64,000 nucleotides of DNA from an uncultured Campylobacter sp. (GTDB lineage: Bacteria > Campylobacterota > Campylobacteria > Campylobacterales > Campylobacteraceae), in assembly GCF_944323605.1 (NCBI RefSeq), contig NZ_CALUTC010000004.1, positions 1-64,000 on the forward strand, in the 5' to 3' direction. The translations under genes and the position numbers were made by a program. The notes under the pieces are model-generated. The model saw only the letters and a program-made list of their open reading frames with translations. It had not been told where the DNA came from and made no database searches. Shown piece by piece: positions 55,084-64,000 of this stretch. How positions within the stretch are numbered: the first letter of the stretch is position 1; each line of letters starts with the position of its first letter.

Positions 55084-56382
55084 TTATTCTAACATTATAA
55101 ATTCATTTTTTTTATAAAAATCAAATACAAGTTTATCTAATTTTAAAGCTTCTTTGAAATATTGTTTAAAATTTTTGGGATTTGAGTATATTATTAGCAA
55201 TGTTTTTGGATTACTTGCCCTTGAAAGAGCTACATAAAGTTGCCCTTTTTCAAATATAAAATCTATATCACAAGCTAGTTTATCTATACTCATACCTTGC
55301 GATTTGTGTATAGTGATAGCATATGCTGGTTTTATTGGAAATTGAGTAAAAGAGGCTAAAATTTCATCTTCTTCTTCTGTAAAATTTATCATTTTAAAAG
55401 TGTATGGTTTTAAAAATATTATTTCATCATTATTTTTTTGTATCTCTAGCACTAAATCATTATCATCTTCGTATATATCATTTATAAAACCTTGTTCTCC
55501 ATTGTAGTAAGCATTTTCGTATGAATTTACACAAAATATTATTTTAGCACCTATTTTTATGCTTAGCTCCTTTTGTATGGTTAAGGTATTTAGCCATTTT
55601 TCGTATTGTTTGTCGCTTAAATTTCTTTTGTCTTCTTTGCCTTTTAATGTTATAAATTCGCCTTCAAGCATAGATAGCTTTTTTTTATTTATAAAATCAG
55701 CTTTTTTGTTTGTAGAACAAAGCATTGTAAAATCATCATCTAAAAAACTAGAATCGCTTATTAAAAAATTTTCAAAATATTTTAAAACAGAATCATCTAT
55801 CTCATTTTTTCTAATAGCAGAAAGCTTTGAATAAAATTCTTTATCGCTTGTCCTTTTTGATACTGTTAAAAGCAAATTTTTAAATGATAAGCTTTGCCAA
55901 TACAGCGAAGAAAAAGCGTAGTTTGAATTTGTAAAAATATTTTTATCATCATCTTTTAAGACCGGCGGTAATTGAAAAAAGTCTCCAACCACTAGAATTT
56001 TGCCATCAAATTCTTTCAGCCTAAAGCCTATCATATCAAAAAGTTTTGCACTAACCATAGAAATTTCATCTATTATTATCAAGTCTGTATTTTTTATTTG
56101 CTTGTATAATTTTTCTAATTTTTTCTTTTGTTTTTTATCAAATGCTAATAGTTCATTTAGGTTAGCACATATCCCAAAGCAAAAAAAACTGTGTATAGTC
56201 ATACCATTTATATTTAGTGCAGATATAGCAGTCGAACCAAGACTTACTACTTTTTTTCTTTCATTTATAAAATCTTTTTTTATAAGCTCTGTTGTGTAGG
56301 ATTTTCCAACCCCAGCTCCACCACTTAGAAAAACATTATTTTTTTGTAGTAGATTTTTTATTTGTTTAAGATATAAACTCAT
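55084..56382 (-). CDS. Pif1/RecD-like superfamily 1B DNA helicase
   Basis: A 432-residue helicase. Walker A is SGGAGVGKS (~20-28), motif II LIIIDEISMVS, motif III VVGDFFQLPPV, and the C-terminal UvrD-C2 block ITIHKSQGMSIDKL followed by QLYVALSRAS. This layout is that of Pif1-type 5'-to-3' helicases that unwind G-quadruplex or R-loop structures. It is convergent with nothing and diverges from the NlpC lipoprotein gene across 130 bases. An exonuclease V alpha-like role is the alternative. Confidence 0.88.
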   Translation of the reverse strand: MSLYLKQIKNLLQKNNVFLSGGAGVGKSYTTELIKKDFINERKKVVSLGSTAISALNINGMTIHSFFCFGICANLNELLAFDKKQKKKLEKLYKQIKNTDLIIIDEISMVSAKLFDMIGFRLKEFDGKILVVGDFFQLPPVLKDDDKNIFTNSNYAFSSLYWQSLSFKNLLLTVSKRTSDKEFYSKLSAIRKNEIDDSVLKYFENFLISDSSFLDDDFTMLCSTNKKADFINKKKLSMLEGEFITLKGKEDKRNLSDKQYEKWLNTLTIQKELSIKIGAKIIFCVNSYENAYYNGEQGFINDIYEDDNDLVLEIQKNNDEIIFLKPYTFKMINFTEEEDEILASFTQFPIKPAYAITIHKSQGMSIDKLACDIDFIFEKGQLYVALSRASNPKTLLIIYSNPKNFKQYFKEALKLDKLVFDFYKKNEFIMLE

Positions 56383-56512
56383 ATTATTTTTATTTCCTAT
56401 TTTTAGATAGCTAAAAATATCATACTTGCTACATTTTGATTATAACATTTTTATCTTTAAGTTTTTGTGTGAAAAATTTAGTTAGAATTATTTTTTTATT
56501 TTAGGAGTTTTT

Positions 56513-57838
56513 GTGAGATTTTTTATACTTATTTTGTCTTTATTTTTTCTATCTTGTGCCAATAAAAAAGAGCTGATTAAAACAGAGGATATAAATTCAA
56601 AATATGCTATTCTTAAATTTGAACAAAATATAGATTCTTTAACATATTTTGATGATAATATCAAACAAGATTCTAATTCTTATAAGAAAAAATTTTTCAC
56701 CCCTTGGAATGTGAAATTAGATAAAAAAAAATACAAACAAAAAGATGTATTTTGGTCTTTTCCTCTGTATTTAAGCGATAGAAAATATTATTTTTTTAAT
56801 AAGCAAGAAATTCCAAAGTCTTATTTTAAAAAACTCATAGAAAATGCAAATAAAAAAGATTTTTTAAAAATCAAACAAAAAGCCATAGTTACTAATACTT
56901 CAAATTTAAAAAATTTGCCAAGCACCACTGCAATACTTTTAAATCCATTTAAAGAGGGCGAAGGTTTGCCTTTTGATTATTCTTTAGATACGGTTTTAAA
57001 TATAGGCTCACCAGTGCTAATATCACATTTTACGAAAGATAAAAAATTTGCTTTTGTTTTTGCAGAAAGTGGCTTTGGTTTTATAGAGGCAAAAAATTTG
57101 CAAATTTTTACAGATGCACGTGCTAGAACTTATGAAAATTTGAAATTTATCACTCCTACTAAGGAGAGATTTCCTGTTTTATCATTAGACAATAAATTCG
57201 CTTTTGAACTTAGAGTAGGTGCTATTTACCCATATTATGCTTTTGAGGATGGACATTATATAGGAAAAATAGGGGCTTTAAAGTATAAAATTCCAAGTTA
57301 TGCTGTATCGAAATTTCCTCTAGTTTTAAACGATAAAAATTTAAAAAATCAGCTAAAAGAGCTTTTTGATAAGCCGTATGGTTGGGGTGGGTATGATTTT
57401 GAAAGAGACTGTTCTTTATTTACTAGAGATTTGTTTGCCTCTTTTGCTTTTTATCTACCAAGAAATTCTTATGCACAAAGTCTTGTTTGGAAAAAATTTG
57501 ATATAAGTAAGCTAAATAATACTCAAAAGCAAGACTTTATACAAAGATATGCTAAGCCCTATACTACTTTGCTTTATTTAAGGGGACATATAATGCTTTA
57601 TGCCGGTGTTTTAGATGATGAAAATGTAGCACTTCATAGTATTTGGGGCATAAGAACTAAGGATGATAAAAGACTTTTGGTTGGTAAAAGTGCTTTAACT
57701 ACTATTGATATAGGTTCTTATTCTAGTAGGGTGGATGCGAAAGACTTGATTTTAAGCAGATTAAGTGCTGTTAGCTTCTTATCTTTAAGTGAAGATGAGA
57801 TTTTGCGTATAAATGAAGCTTTAGAAAAATATAAGTGA
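56513..57838 (+). CDS. NlpC/P60-family lipoprotein with SH3-like domain
   Basis: A 441-residue envelope hydrolase. The lipobox is FFLSC (Cys ~15). An SH3-like region (~110-230) precedes the NlpC/P60 catalytic core: YGWGGYDFERDCSLFTRD carries the nucleophile Cys ~300, LRGHIMLYAG the base His ~358, and LHSIWGI a third polar residue. Such enzymes cleave D-Glu/DAP bonds in peptidoglycan. The start is GTG 56513 preceded by TAGGAG. With the O-acetylation genes at 9.7-13.2 kb it gives this window several peptidoglycan-modifying functions. Confidence 0.85.
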   Translation: MRFFILILSLFFLSCANKKELIKTEDINSKYAILKFEQNIDSLTYFDDNIKQDSNSYKKKFFTPWNVKLDKKKYKQKDVFWSFPLYLSDRKYYFFNKQEIPKSYFKKLIENANKKDFLKIKQKAIVTNTSNLKNLPSTTAILLNPFKEGEGLPFDYSLDTVLNIGSPVLISHFTKDKKFAFVFAESGFGFIEAKNLQIFTDARARTYENLKFITPTKERFPVLSLDNKFAFELRVGAIYPYYAFEDGHYIGKIGALKYKIPSYAVSKFPLVLNDKNLKNQLKELFDKPYGWGGYDFERDCSLFTRDLFASFAFYLPRNSYAQSLVWKKFDISKLNNTQKQDFIQRYAKPYTTLLYLRGHIMLYAGVLDDENVALHSIWGIRTKDDKRLLVGKSALTTIDIGSYSSRVDAKDLILSRLSAVSFLSLSEDEILRINEALEKYK

Positions 57839-57858
57839 TTTACCAAATTTTAAGGATT

Positions 57859-58224
57859 TTAGCTAATAAAATCTCTTAAAACCACTCCATCGACACCTAA
57901 ATTATAAGCCTTTTCTAAATTTTTAAGCTCATCAAGTATGAGTAAAATTTTACTGTCAAAAAGATAAAATTCAGCCACTTTTGACGCAAATATTGCTAAC
58001 TCATTATCTTCAAGTAAGATAAAATCAGCTTTTAAAGCATTTGACAAAAAAATTTCATCTTTATTTTTTGCATATATAGCCCACTTTTCTCCACTGGTTT
58101 TTAGCTTTTTTATATGATTTTCATCATAGTTGCTTATAAGATTTATGCACTTTTTATTTATTTTATCTTTATTAAATAAAATAAATTTTTCACATTCTAT
58201 GAGTTTGTGTCCGAAAATTAGCAT
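57859..58224 (-). CDS. Hypothetical protein downstream of cmoB
   Basis: A 121-residue protein that I cannot place. The pattern is strand-helix repeats ending in LGVDGVVLRDFIS, which recalls the last strands of a TIM barrel such as phosphodiesterase-type proteins, but it is far too short for that fold. No signal peptide, no cysteines beyond two, and no clear active site. It starts 8 bases after cmoB stops and so belongs to the same transcript. Confidence 0.65.
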   Translation of the reverse strand: MLIFGHKLIECEKFILFNKDKINKKCINLISNYDENHIKKLKTSGEKWAIYAKNKDEIFLSNALKADFILLEDNELAIFASKVAEFYLFDSKILLILDELKNLEKAYNLGVDGVVLRDFIS

Positions 58225-58232
58225 ATTTTCTC

Positions 58233-59087
58233 CTAAATTTTAAGTTTTACATAAACTCTTTTTGGTGCTTCATAGCCTTCAAAACTTAAATTTTCATTAT
58301 CCTTGTCTAAAAAATCCTCTAGAGAATAGCCATCTATCCAGGAAGTTTTTCTTTGTTCTACTTTGTTAGTTTTATTCTTATAAAGCACTTCAAAATGATT
58401 AAAACCGGCTCTTTCGCACCAGTTTCTAAGGGCTGATATAGAAGGCAAGAAATATATATTTGAAATTCTTGAGTATGTTTTTCTAGGCACTAAGGCTACT
58501 TCTCTTTCATCTTCTATAAACATAGTGTCTAAAAATACGGCACCGTCTTTGTTTAATGACAATCTTAACTCTTTTAACATCTTTAATGGATCTTGCCTGT
58601 GATAAAGCACTCCAAGACAAAAAATTATATCAAATTTTAACTCATAATTTGGTAGCTTTTCGACCCCTAAAAGCTCGAATTTCACATCTTGCTTTGCTAT
58701 AGCATTTATTAGACTAAATTGCAAAAAGCATCTAATGCTAGGGTCAAAGCCAACTATTTTTTTTGGTGAGTATTCAAGCATTTTAAACATATAATACCCG
58801 TTATTACAACCAACATCAGCGACAATTTTATCTTTTATTTCTCCCATAAATGGCTTTAAGATATCAAATTTCATAAAGCTTTGCCATTCGCTATCTATAA
58901 AAAGCTCATTTAGTTTAAATGGACCCTTTCTCCACGGTTTAAGTTTTAAGGCTATATCTTTTATATCTTCATCGATTTTTTGTGAAAAATTTAAATTTAC
59001 AGCTTCATTTAAGCTAAATTTACAGTCTAAAATTTCGCTTTCTATTTTTTTTATTTTTTGCAGTAATTCTTTTTGTTCTTTATTCAT
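58233..59087 (-). CDS. cmoB: tRNA U34 carboxymethyltransferase CmoB
   Basis: A 284-residue SAM-dependent enzyme that uses carboxy-SAM to make 5-carboxymethoxyuridine at tRNA position 34. ADVGCNNGYYMFKM is the cofactor loop; RKGPFKLNELFIDSEWQS (near the N-terminus), CLGVLYHRQDPL and RKTSWIDGYSLEDFL are CmoB-specific. It is shorter than the E. coli protein at the N-terminus, which is usual in this group. The partner CmoA is not in the window. Confidence 0.93.
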   Translation of the reverse strand: MNKEQKELLQKIKKIESEILDCKFSLNEAVNLNFSQKIDEDIKDIALKLKPWRKGPFKLNELFIDSEWQSFMKFDILKPFMGEIKDKIVADVGCNNGYYMFKMLEYSPKKIVGFDPSIRCFLQFSLINAIAKQDVKFELLGVEKLPNYELKFDIIFCLGVLYHRQDPLKMLKELRLSLNKDGAVFLDTMFIEDEREVALVPRKTYSRISNIYFLPSISALRNWCERAGFNHFEVLYKNKTNKVEQRKTSWIDGYSLEDFLDKDNENLSFEGYEAPKRVYVKLKI

Positions 59088-59174
59088 AAAAATTTCCTTT
59101 CATAAATTCTAGCATAAAAGCTTTACTATAACTTGCTATAATTTTTTTTATTTTTAAAATTAAGAAAGGTTTTT

Positions 59175-60398
59175 ATGCTTGATGTTATAAGCTTTAATCA
59201 AAACACTTTTCCACTCATATACGAGCAAGACAGTAGTTTGCCTATCGTGTATTTTAAGCTTCTTTTTAAAAATTCAGGTAGAGCTTATGATGAAATAGCT
59301 GGTGAAGCGTCTTTTTTTGCTAGGCTTTTGAATGAGGGTAGTGATGATTCGTTTTTTAAGGAGCTTGAATTAAGAGCTATAAATTTAAGTGCAAGTGTAG
59401 ATTTTGAAACTTTTGATATAAGCATAGATTGTTTAAAAGAACATTTTCCTTTCGCGATTAAAAAGCTTTATTCTTTGCTTTTAAAACCTAATTTTAGTGA
59501 TAAAATTTTATCTAGATTAAAAAATACAGTTTTAGGGGAATTAGCTAGCAAAAACAGCGATTTTGACTACCTAGCAAAAAGGTTATTAGATAAAACTGTT
59601 TATCCTTATAAAGAATTTCAAAGCTCTATGGACGGAGATGAGAAAAGTATAAAAGATATAAATTTAAATGCACTTAAAAGGTATTATGAAAATCTTTTAA
59701 ATTCTGAAAATTTAGTGCTTTGTATTGGGGGAGATTTAAAAAAAGATGATTTTATAAGAGAAATAAGCCCTATATTAGAGCTTTTTAGTAGTAAAAAAAC
59801 AGAGAAAAAGCATTTTGATTTTGTTGAGGTAAAAAAAGATACTTTAGAGCTTAAAAAACAAAGCACGCAAGCTTATGTTTATTTTGCTTCTCCTGCCAAG
59901 CTTTCTTTAAAAGATAAGGATTTGTATCTTGCAAAAATAGCTATTTTTGTTTTAGGAGCTGGTGGTTTTGGCTCTAGGATTATGGAAGAAATACGCGTTA
60001 AAAGAGGACTTGCTTATAGTGCTTATGCTAGACTTGATCTTTGTCTTTCTTATGAAAGAATTTTTGGTTATTTGCAAACTAAAAGTGAAAATTCAAGCCT
60101 TGCAAAGAATTTATTGCGTGAAATATTTTCAAATTTTATAAAAAATGGCATTAACGAACACGAATTTGAACAAACAAAGAAATTTATGCTTGGCTCATCT
60201 TGCCTTCATTATGAATCCTTAGCAAAAAGGCTTAATATCGCTTTAAGAGAATTTTACCAAGGTCTTAAAATAGGGCAGTTAAAAGAGGAGTTAAAATTTA
60301 TTGAAAATTCATCTTTAAAAGATTTAAATTCTTATATCAAGGAGCATAAAGAATTTGAAAAATTAGTTTTTGCAAGCATACAAAATGAATATTCCTAA
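59175..60398 (+). CDS. M16-family peptidase homologue lacking the zinc motif
   Basis: A 407-residue M16B-type protein with two homologous halves. Where active members have HXXEH, this one reads EIAGEASFFARLLNEG, so the zinc ligands are missing and it is probably not a protease alone. The second half (FGSRIMEEIRVKRGLAYSAYA) matches the R/Y substrate-binding half well. In M16B systems an inactive subunit often pairs with an active one, which is not seen here. AAAGG precedes ATG 59175. The recG start lies inside its 3' end. Confidence 0.85.
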   Translation: MLDVISFNQNTFPLIYEQDSSLPIVYFKLLFKNSGRAYDEIAGEASFFARLLNEGSDDSFFKELELRAINLSASVDFETFDISIDCLKEHFPFAIKKLYSLLLKPNFSDKILSRLKNTVLGELASKNSDFDYLAKRLLDKTVYPYKEFQSSMDGDEKSIKDINLNALKRYYENLLNSENLVLCIGGDLKKDDFIREISPILELFSSKKTEKKHFDFVEVKKDTLELKKQSTQAYVYFASPAKLSLKDKDLYLAKIAIFVLGAGGFGSRIMEEIRVKRGLAYSAYARLDLCLSYERIFGYLQTKSENSSLAKNLLREIFSNFIKNGINEHEFEQTKKFMLGSSCLHYESLAKRLNIALREFYQGLKIGQLKEELKFIENSSLKDLNSYIKEHKEFEKLVFASIQNEYS

Positions 60399-62220
60399 GG
60401 AAGATGCGTCTTTATTTAAGAAATTATATATAAACAATATCTTAGATCTTGCCCTTTTATTGCCAAAGAGCATTGACGATTTTACTACAAGTAAAGAATT
60501 TAAGGATGGACATTTTTGCACCCAAGAAGTTGTTATTTTAAGTGCAAATTTTGTCCAGGGAACTCGTTTGCAAGGGCTTTGTTACTGCAAAAATATAGAC
60601 AAAAAAGCTTCTTTTGTGATTTTTAATGCTAAAAAATGGCATTTAGCACTTTTAAAGGTAAATAGCGAACACATATTTCACGCCAAGCTTTCTTTTTTTA
60701 ATAATAATTATCAATTTATAAATCCTAAATTTATTAAAAATTCTGGTGTATTTGTGCCAAGATATAAGATTAATGGTGTGAAAGATGATGTGATACAAGG
60801 GCTTATACAAAGATATGTAAATGCTAAAAATTTAAGTTCTTATTCTTTAGATGAAAAATATATATCCTTGCTTTTAATGTTGCATAGGTATGATAAGACT
60901 TCTTTTGATGCCTTTAAAAATCTTGATTTTTATATTAGGGATTTAAAATTTATAGAAATTTTTAATTTTTTAAGAAGATTAAGGCTTAAAAAACAAGTTT
61001 TTAAAAGCTATAAAATAAGCCCTTTTGATATAAATTCTTGGCTTTTATCTCTACCATTTAAGCTTACAAACGATCAAGTTAAAGCAATAAATGATATAAG
61101 AAGCGATTTGCTTTCAAATGAGGCTAAAAGACGAATAATAATGGGTGATGTTGGTTGTGGAAAAAGCATAGTTATTTTAGCGGCTGCCTTGCTTGTTTAT
61201 CCTAGACAAGCTATTTTGATGTCTCCTACCACTGTTTTAGCGAAGCAATTATACGAAGAGGCTAAAAAATTACTTCCGAATTTTGTTGATATATTATTTT
61301 TAAAAGGTGGAAAAAAAGAAAAGGGTTTAGATAAAAAAATTAAGAGTGCGAATTTGCTTATAGGAACTCAAGCCTTGATTCATTTAGAAAAACATAATGC
61401 CGTGCTTGTTATGGTGGATGAGCAGCACCGTTTTGGTTCAAAACAAAGACAACTTGTAAATGATTTATCAAAACAAGGTGATTTAAGCCCACATTTTTTG
61501 CAATTTTCAGCCACCCCAATACCAAGGACCTTGTCTATGCTTCAATCAGAATTATTATCTTTTTCTTTCATCAAAGAACTACCTTTTAAAAAAGATATAC
61601 AAACTATATGCTTAAAAGAAGAAAATTTTAATGAGCTTGAAAAGGCTATAAAAAGGGAGATTAACAATGGAAATCAAGTTGCTATAATTTATCCTTTAGT
61701 AGAAAAGAGCGAAGCTTTAAATTATCTTTCATTAAATGAAGCTAAGGCTTATTGGCTATCTAGATATGATGGTGTTTATATAACACACGGCAAGGATAAA
61801 GAGAAAGAGCAAATTTTAGAGGATTTTGCTAAAAATGGTAAAATTTTGCTAGCTACAACTGTTATAGAGGTCGGAATTTCCTTGCCAAGACTTAGCACCA
61901 TTGTTATAGTTGGAGCAGAAAGGTTAGGGCTTGCAAGTTTGCATCAGTTAAGGGGAAGAGTTGGTAGGGTAGGGCTTAAATCCTACTGCTATCTTTACAC
62001 AAAGCTGAAAGAATTTCCAAATAGACTACTTGAATTTAGCACCTGTATGGATGGATTTAAAATAGCAGAGCTTGATCTTAAAAATCGTTTAAGCGGAGAT
62101 TTATTAGACGGTTCTTTACAACACGGAAATGAATTTAAATTCTTTGACTTCGCAAAAGATGAAAGTATATTAAGCGAAGCCAAAGAAAAACTTAAGCACC
62201 TCTATACAAAGCATTTTTAA
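60385..62220 (+). CDS. recG: ATP-dependent DNA helicase RecG
   Basis: A 611-residue helicase that reverses stalled forks and processes Holliday junctions. The N-terminal OB/wedge domain is shorter than in E. coli. Motif I MGDVGCGKS, Ia MSPTTVLAKQ, II VDEQHRFG, III FSATPIPRTL, V TTVIEVGISLP and VI HQLRGRVGRVG are all present, and the family-specific C-terminal GxDLLDG-like SGDLLDGSLQHG. ATG 60385 is preferred over in-frame TTG 60370; both lie inside the M16 gene. The 3' end overlaps ctb by 29 bases, convergently. Confidence 0.95.
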   Translation: MNIPKEDASLFKKLYINNILDLALLLPKSIDDFTTSKEFKDGHFCTQEVVILSANFVQGTRLQGLCYCKNIDKKASFVIFNAKKWHLALLKVNSEHIFHAKLSFFNNNYQFINPKFIKNSGVFVPRYKINGVKDDVIQGLIQRYVNAKNLSSYSLDEKYISLLLMLHRYDKTSFDAFKNLDFYIRDLKFIEIFNFLRRLRLKKQVFKSYKISPFDINSWLLSLPFKLTNDQVKAINDIRSDLLSNEAKRRIIMGDVGCGKSIVILAAALLVYPRQAILMSPTTVLAKQLYEEAKKLLPNFVDILFLKGGKKEKGLDKKIKSANLLIGTQALIHLEKHNAVLVMVDEQHRFGSKQRQLVNDLSKQGDLSPHFLQFSATPIPRTLSMLQSELLSFSFIKELPFKKDIQTICLKEENFNELEKAIKREINNGNQVAIIYPLVEKSEALNYLSLNEAKAYWLSRYDGVYITHGKDKEKEQILEDFAKNGKILLATTVIEVGISLPRLSTIVIVGAERLGLASLHQLRGRVGRVGLKSYCYLYTKLKEFPNRLLEFSTCMDGFKIAELDLKNRLSGDLLDGSLQHGNEFKFFDFAKDESILSEAKEKLKHLYTKHF

Positions 62221-62569
62221 AATTTTTAGCTATCATTTGTGCTCTTTGCAAAAATACAGCTTTCATATCCTCATCAAAGACTTTATCTAGACTTTGCTCA
62301 AAAATATCTAGCCATATATTAAAAAATTCTATAGGAAATGGCTCAAGTTCCATATGAGCTTTTAGTGGCTGACCGTTGTAGTCGCCTTCTCCAAGCATCA
62401 TTCCTTGCCAAAAATTTGAAATTTTTACTTTGTGTTGTTTCCAGCTTTCATCATCTGTTCCTATTTTTGCATTAAAAATAGCACCTATGTCCTTATCTTT
62501 TCTTACCTTTTCGTAAAAAAGCTCCATAAACTTATCTATCGCTTCTTTGTTTATGGTATTGTATTTCAT
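62192..62569 (-). CDS. ctb: Group III truncated haemoglobin
   Basis: A 125-residue 2-on-2 globin. Tyr19 (B10), His46 (E7), the proximal His72 (F8) and a Trp near 86 (G8) fit the haem pocket described for C. jejuni Ctb (from memory). Ctb moderates oxygen supply and is induced by nitrosative stress through NssR; no NssR box was found upstream by eye. It is convergent with recG (29-base overlap), as in C. jejuni. Confidence 0.94.
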   Translation of the reverse strand: MKYNTINKEAIDKFMELFYEKVRKDKDIGAIFNAKIGTDDESWKQHKVKISNFWQGMMLGEGDYNGQPLKAHMELEPFPIEFFNIWLDIFEQSLDKVFDEDMKAVFLQRAQMIAKNFKNALYRGA

Positions 62570-62660
62570 TGTTTTGCCTTATTTTTTAGAGTAATTTTAT
62601 CTTATTTTTGTAAATAAAAGGATAAAAAAGGTATTTTAATTAAGAAGTGCTTATGAAAAG

Positions 62661-62681
62661 CCCTCACAAATTTTGTGAGGG
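62661..62681 (-). terminator. Rho-independent terminator after dnaK
   Basis: CCCTCACAAA and its complement TTTGTGAGGG form a near-perfect hairpin just past the dnaK stop; on the minus strand CTTTTC follows it. Confidence 0.8.
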
Positions 62682-62686
62682 AAAAA

Positions 62687-64000
62687 TTATTCAACTTCAG
62701 CGTCTATAACATCATCATCTTTCTTTTTGTCGTCTTTTTTGTCTGTCTCGCCGTCTTTTTTATACATATTTTCAGCTAATTTATGAGAAGCAGAACTCAA
62801 AGCTTTCATTTTGTTGTCTATCTCTTCTTTAGTGGCATTTTCATTTTTAAGCGTTTCTTTTAGCTCATCAAGTGCTTTTTGTATGTTTGCCTTGTCCTCA
62901 TCAGCTATCTTATCTCCAAGCTCACTTAAGGATTTTTCAACCTGATGCACTAGGGTTTCTGCTGAATTTCTAGCTTCTACAACCTCTTTTCTTTTTTTAT
63001 CCTCTTCCTTGTGAAGCTCGGCATCTTTTACCATATTGTTTATCTCTTCTTCGCTAAGTCCGCTTGAGCCTGTTATTTTTATTTCTTGAGCCTTTCCTGT
63101 GGCCTTATCTTTAGCTGAAACGGTTAAAATTCCATTTGCGTCTATATCAAAGCTTACTTCAATCTGAGGCACTCCTCTTGGAGCTGGTGGAATTCCTTCT
63201 AGGTTGAAATTTCCTAAGGATTTATTATCTCTACTAAATTCTCTCTCGCCTTGTAAAACATTTATGGTAACTGCATTTTGATTATCCTCAGCTGTTGAAA
63301 AGACTTGTTCTTTCTTTGTAGGTATAGTTGTGCCTTTTTCTATAATCTTTGTCATCACTCCACCTAAGGTTTCTATACCCAAAGAAAGAGGAGTAACATC
63401 AAGCAAAAGCACATCTTTTACATCACCTTTTATAACCGCTCCTTGTATGGCAGCACCTATGGCTACGACTTCGTCTGGATTAACTGATTTGTTTAAGTCT
63501 TTGTTAAAGGCTTTTTTCACTTCTTCTTGAACTAAAGGCACACGGGTTGAACCGCCAACCATAACGATTTCTTTTATTTCATCTTTGCTAAGACCAGCTT
63601 CTTTTACAACCTCATTTATCTTAGATATGGTTTCAGATACTAAACCTTCTATCATACTTTCAAATTTAGCTCTTGTTATTTTTTTTACAAGGTGTTTAGG
63701 ACCACTAGCATCAGCTGTTATGAAAGGTAAATTTACCTCTGTTTCAGTAGCAGAGCTTAGTTCTTTTTTAGCATTTTCAGCCGCTTCTTTTAATCTTTGA
63801 AGAGCCATTACATCTTTTTTGAGATCTATTCCATTTTCGCTTTGAAATTCGCTTGCTAAAAAGTCTATAAGCTTATTATCAAAGTCATCTCCGCCCAAAA
63901 AGGCATTTCCACCTGTTGCTAAGACCTCTACTACATTATCTCCCGTTTCAAGCACAGTAACATCGAAAGTTCCGCCACCTAAGTCATAAACTACTATCTT
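62687..64000 (-). CDS. dnaK: Chaperone DnaK, C-terminal part (runs off the window)
   Basis: The last 437 residues of the Hsp70 chaperone DnaK; the N-terminal ~185 residues lie beyond base 64000. The phosphate-2 loop [13 protein letters not shown] is at the edge, followed by [18 protein letters not shown], the linker [15 protein letters not shown] and the substrate-binding domain. The tail [12 protein letters not shown] is the usual acidic end. The GTG at 63955 is internal, not a start. It works with ClpB (51485-54061). The promoter and likely HrcA site are outside the window. Confidence 0.97.
   Translation of the reverse strand, partial: KIVVYDLGGGTFDVTVLETGDNVVEVLATGGNAFLGGDDFDNKLIDFLASEFQSENGIDLKKDVMALQRLKEAAENAKKELSSATETEVNLPFITADASGPKHLVKKITRAKFESMIEGLVSETISKINEVVKEAGLSKDEIKEIVMVGGSTRVPLVQEEVKKAFNKDLNKSVNPDEVVAIGAAIQGAVIKGDVKDVLLLDVTPLSLGIETLGGVMTKIIEKGTTIPTKKEQVFSTAEDNQNAVTINVLQGEREFSRDNKSLGNFNLEGIPPAPRGVPQIEVSFDIDANGILTVSAKDKATGKAQEIKITGSSGLSEEEINNMVKDAELHKEEDKKRKEVVEARNSAETLVHQVEKSLSELGDKIADEDKANIQKALDELKETLKNENATKEEIDNKMKALSSASHKLAENMYKKDGETDKKDDKKKDDDVIDAEVE

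Noticed and set aside
63955-63957. GTG at 63955 as the start of a short DnaK-like gene
   Set aside because: The frame continues upstream to the window edge with the conserved phosphate loop, so this is an internal codon of a truncated dnaK.
1-64000. CRISPR arrays, insertion sequences, prophage or rRNA
   Set aside because: Reading through the window I found no regularly spaced repeats, transposase motifs, phage structural genes or rRNA-like stretches; the only mobile-looking DNA is the 3' half of the restriction-modification locus.

Overview
The window is a low-GC, densely coded chromosome segment from an epsilonproteobacterium, almost certainly a thermotolerant-type Campylobacter that is not C. 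jejuni itself. The support is gene identity and neighbourhood: purD-RDD-lptD-pnp, the pst operon behind a PhosR-type Pho box, pyrB-pepF-uvrD-truB-csrA-ispE-smpB-clpS-clpA-aat, rpsF-ssb-rpsR, fliW-proC-ctsT, and recG next to the truncated haemoglobin ctb. These blocks resemble those I know from C. jejuni, but here they are joined in a different order. All species statements are from memory and were not searched.

Layout. 1-9.7 kb: tRNA-Leu, an uncharacterised coiled-coil protein, a probable 6S RNA directly upstream of purD, lptD, pnp, an MFS transporter and a small tyrosine phosphatase. 9.6-13.8 kb (minus strand): peptidoglycan O-acetylation genes (an MBOAT transferase and two SGNH hydrolases) and a ferritin. 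14.0-15.2 kb: tandem outer-membrane barrel paralogues behind a long poly(A) promoter tract. 15.4-19.2 kb: a single-chain restriction-modification gene, the most unusual part of the window. Its 5' half reads like the host and its 3' half looks imported (Helicobacter-like). It carries a (GA)8 repeat, and after the repeat there are two extra target-recognition-like modules in two different frames and a detached C-terminal piece. 19.4-23.2 kb: pstSCAB. 23.3-35.6 kb: metK, then a long overlapping housekeeping operon that includes CsrA and the ClpS/ClpA/Aat N-degron module.

35.6-42.1 kb: a YheO/DauR-type regulator divergent from an operon of RidA, a DcuC-type carrier, a cystathionine-lyase-like PLP enzyme, a fumarase/aspartase-family lyase and an MmgE/PrpD protein. 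The carrier and the C-N lyase are frameshifted. 42.2-47.7 kb: a periplasmic catalase-like haem protein with a cupin, rnr, holA, and rpsF-ssb-rpsR behind a probable S6:S18 autoregulatory leader. 47.7-56.4 kb (minus strand): three prepilin/transformation-type proteins, proC, fliW, a short flavoprotein, clpB with an HspR-type operator, a CsoR-family metal sensor, a FliL-like exported protein and a Pif1-like helicase. 56.5-64 kb: an NlpC/P60 lipoprotein, cmoB, a zinc-site-less M16 protein, recG, ctb and the C-terminal part of dnaK, which runs off the right edge.

No rRNA, CRISPR array, intact insertion sequence or prophage is visible. The longest stretches without a protein gene are about 200-350 bases (the left edge with the tRNA, the 6S region, upstream of the barrel genes, upstream of pstS) and each is described.
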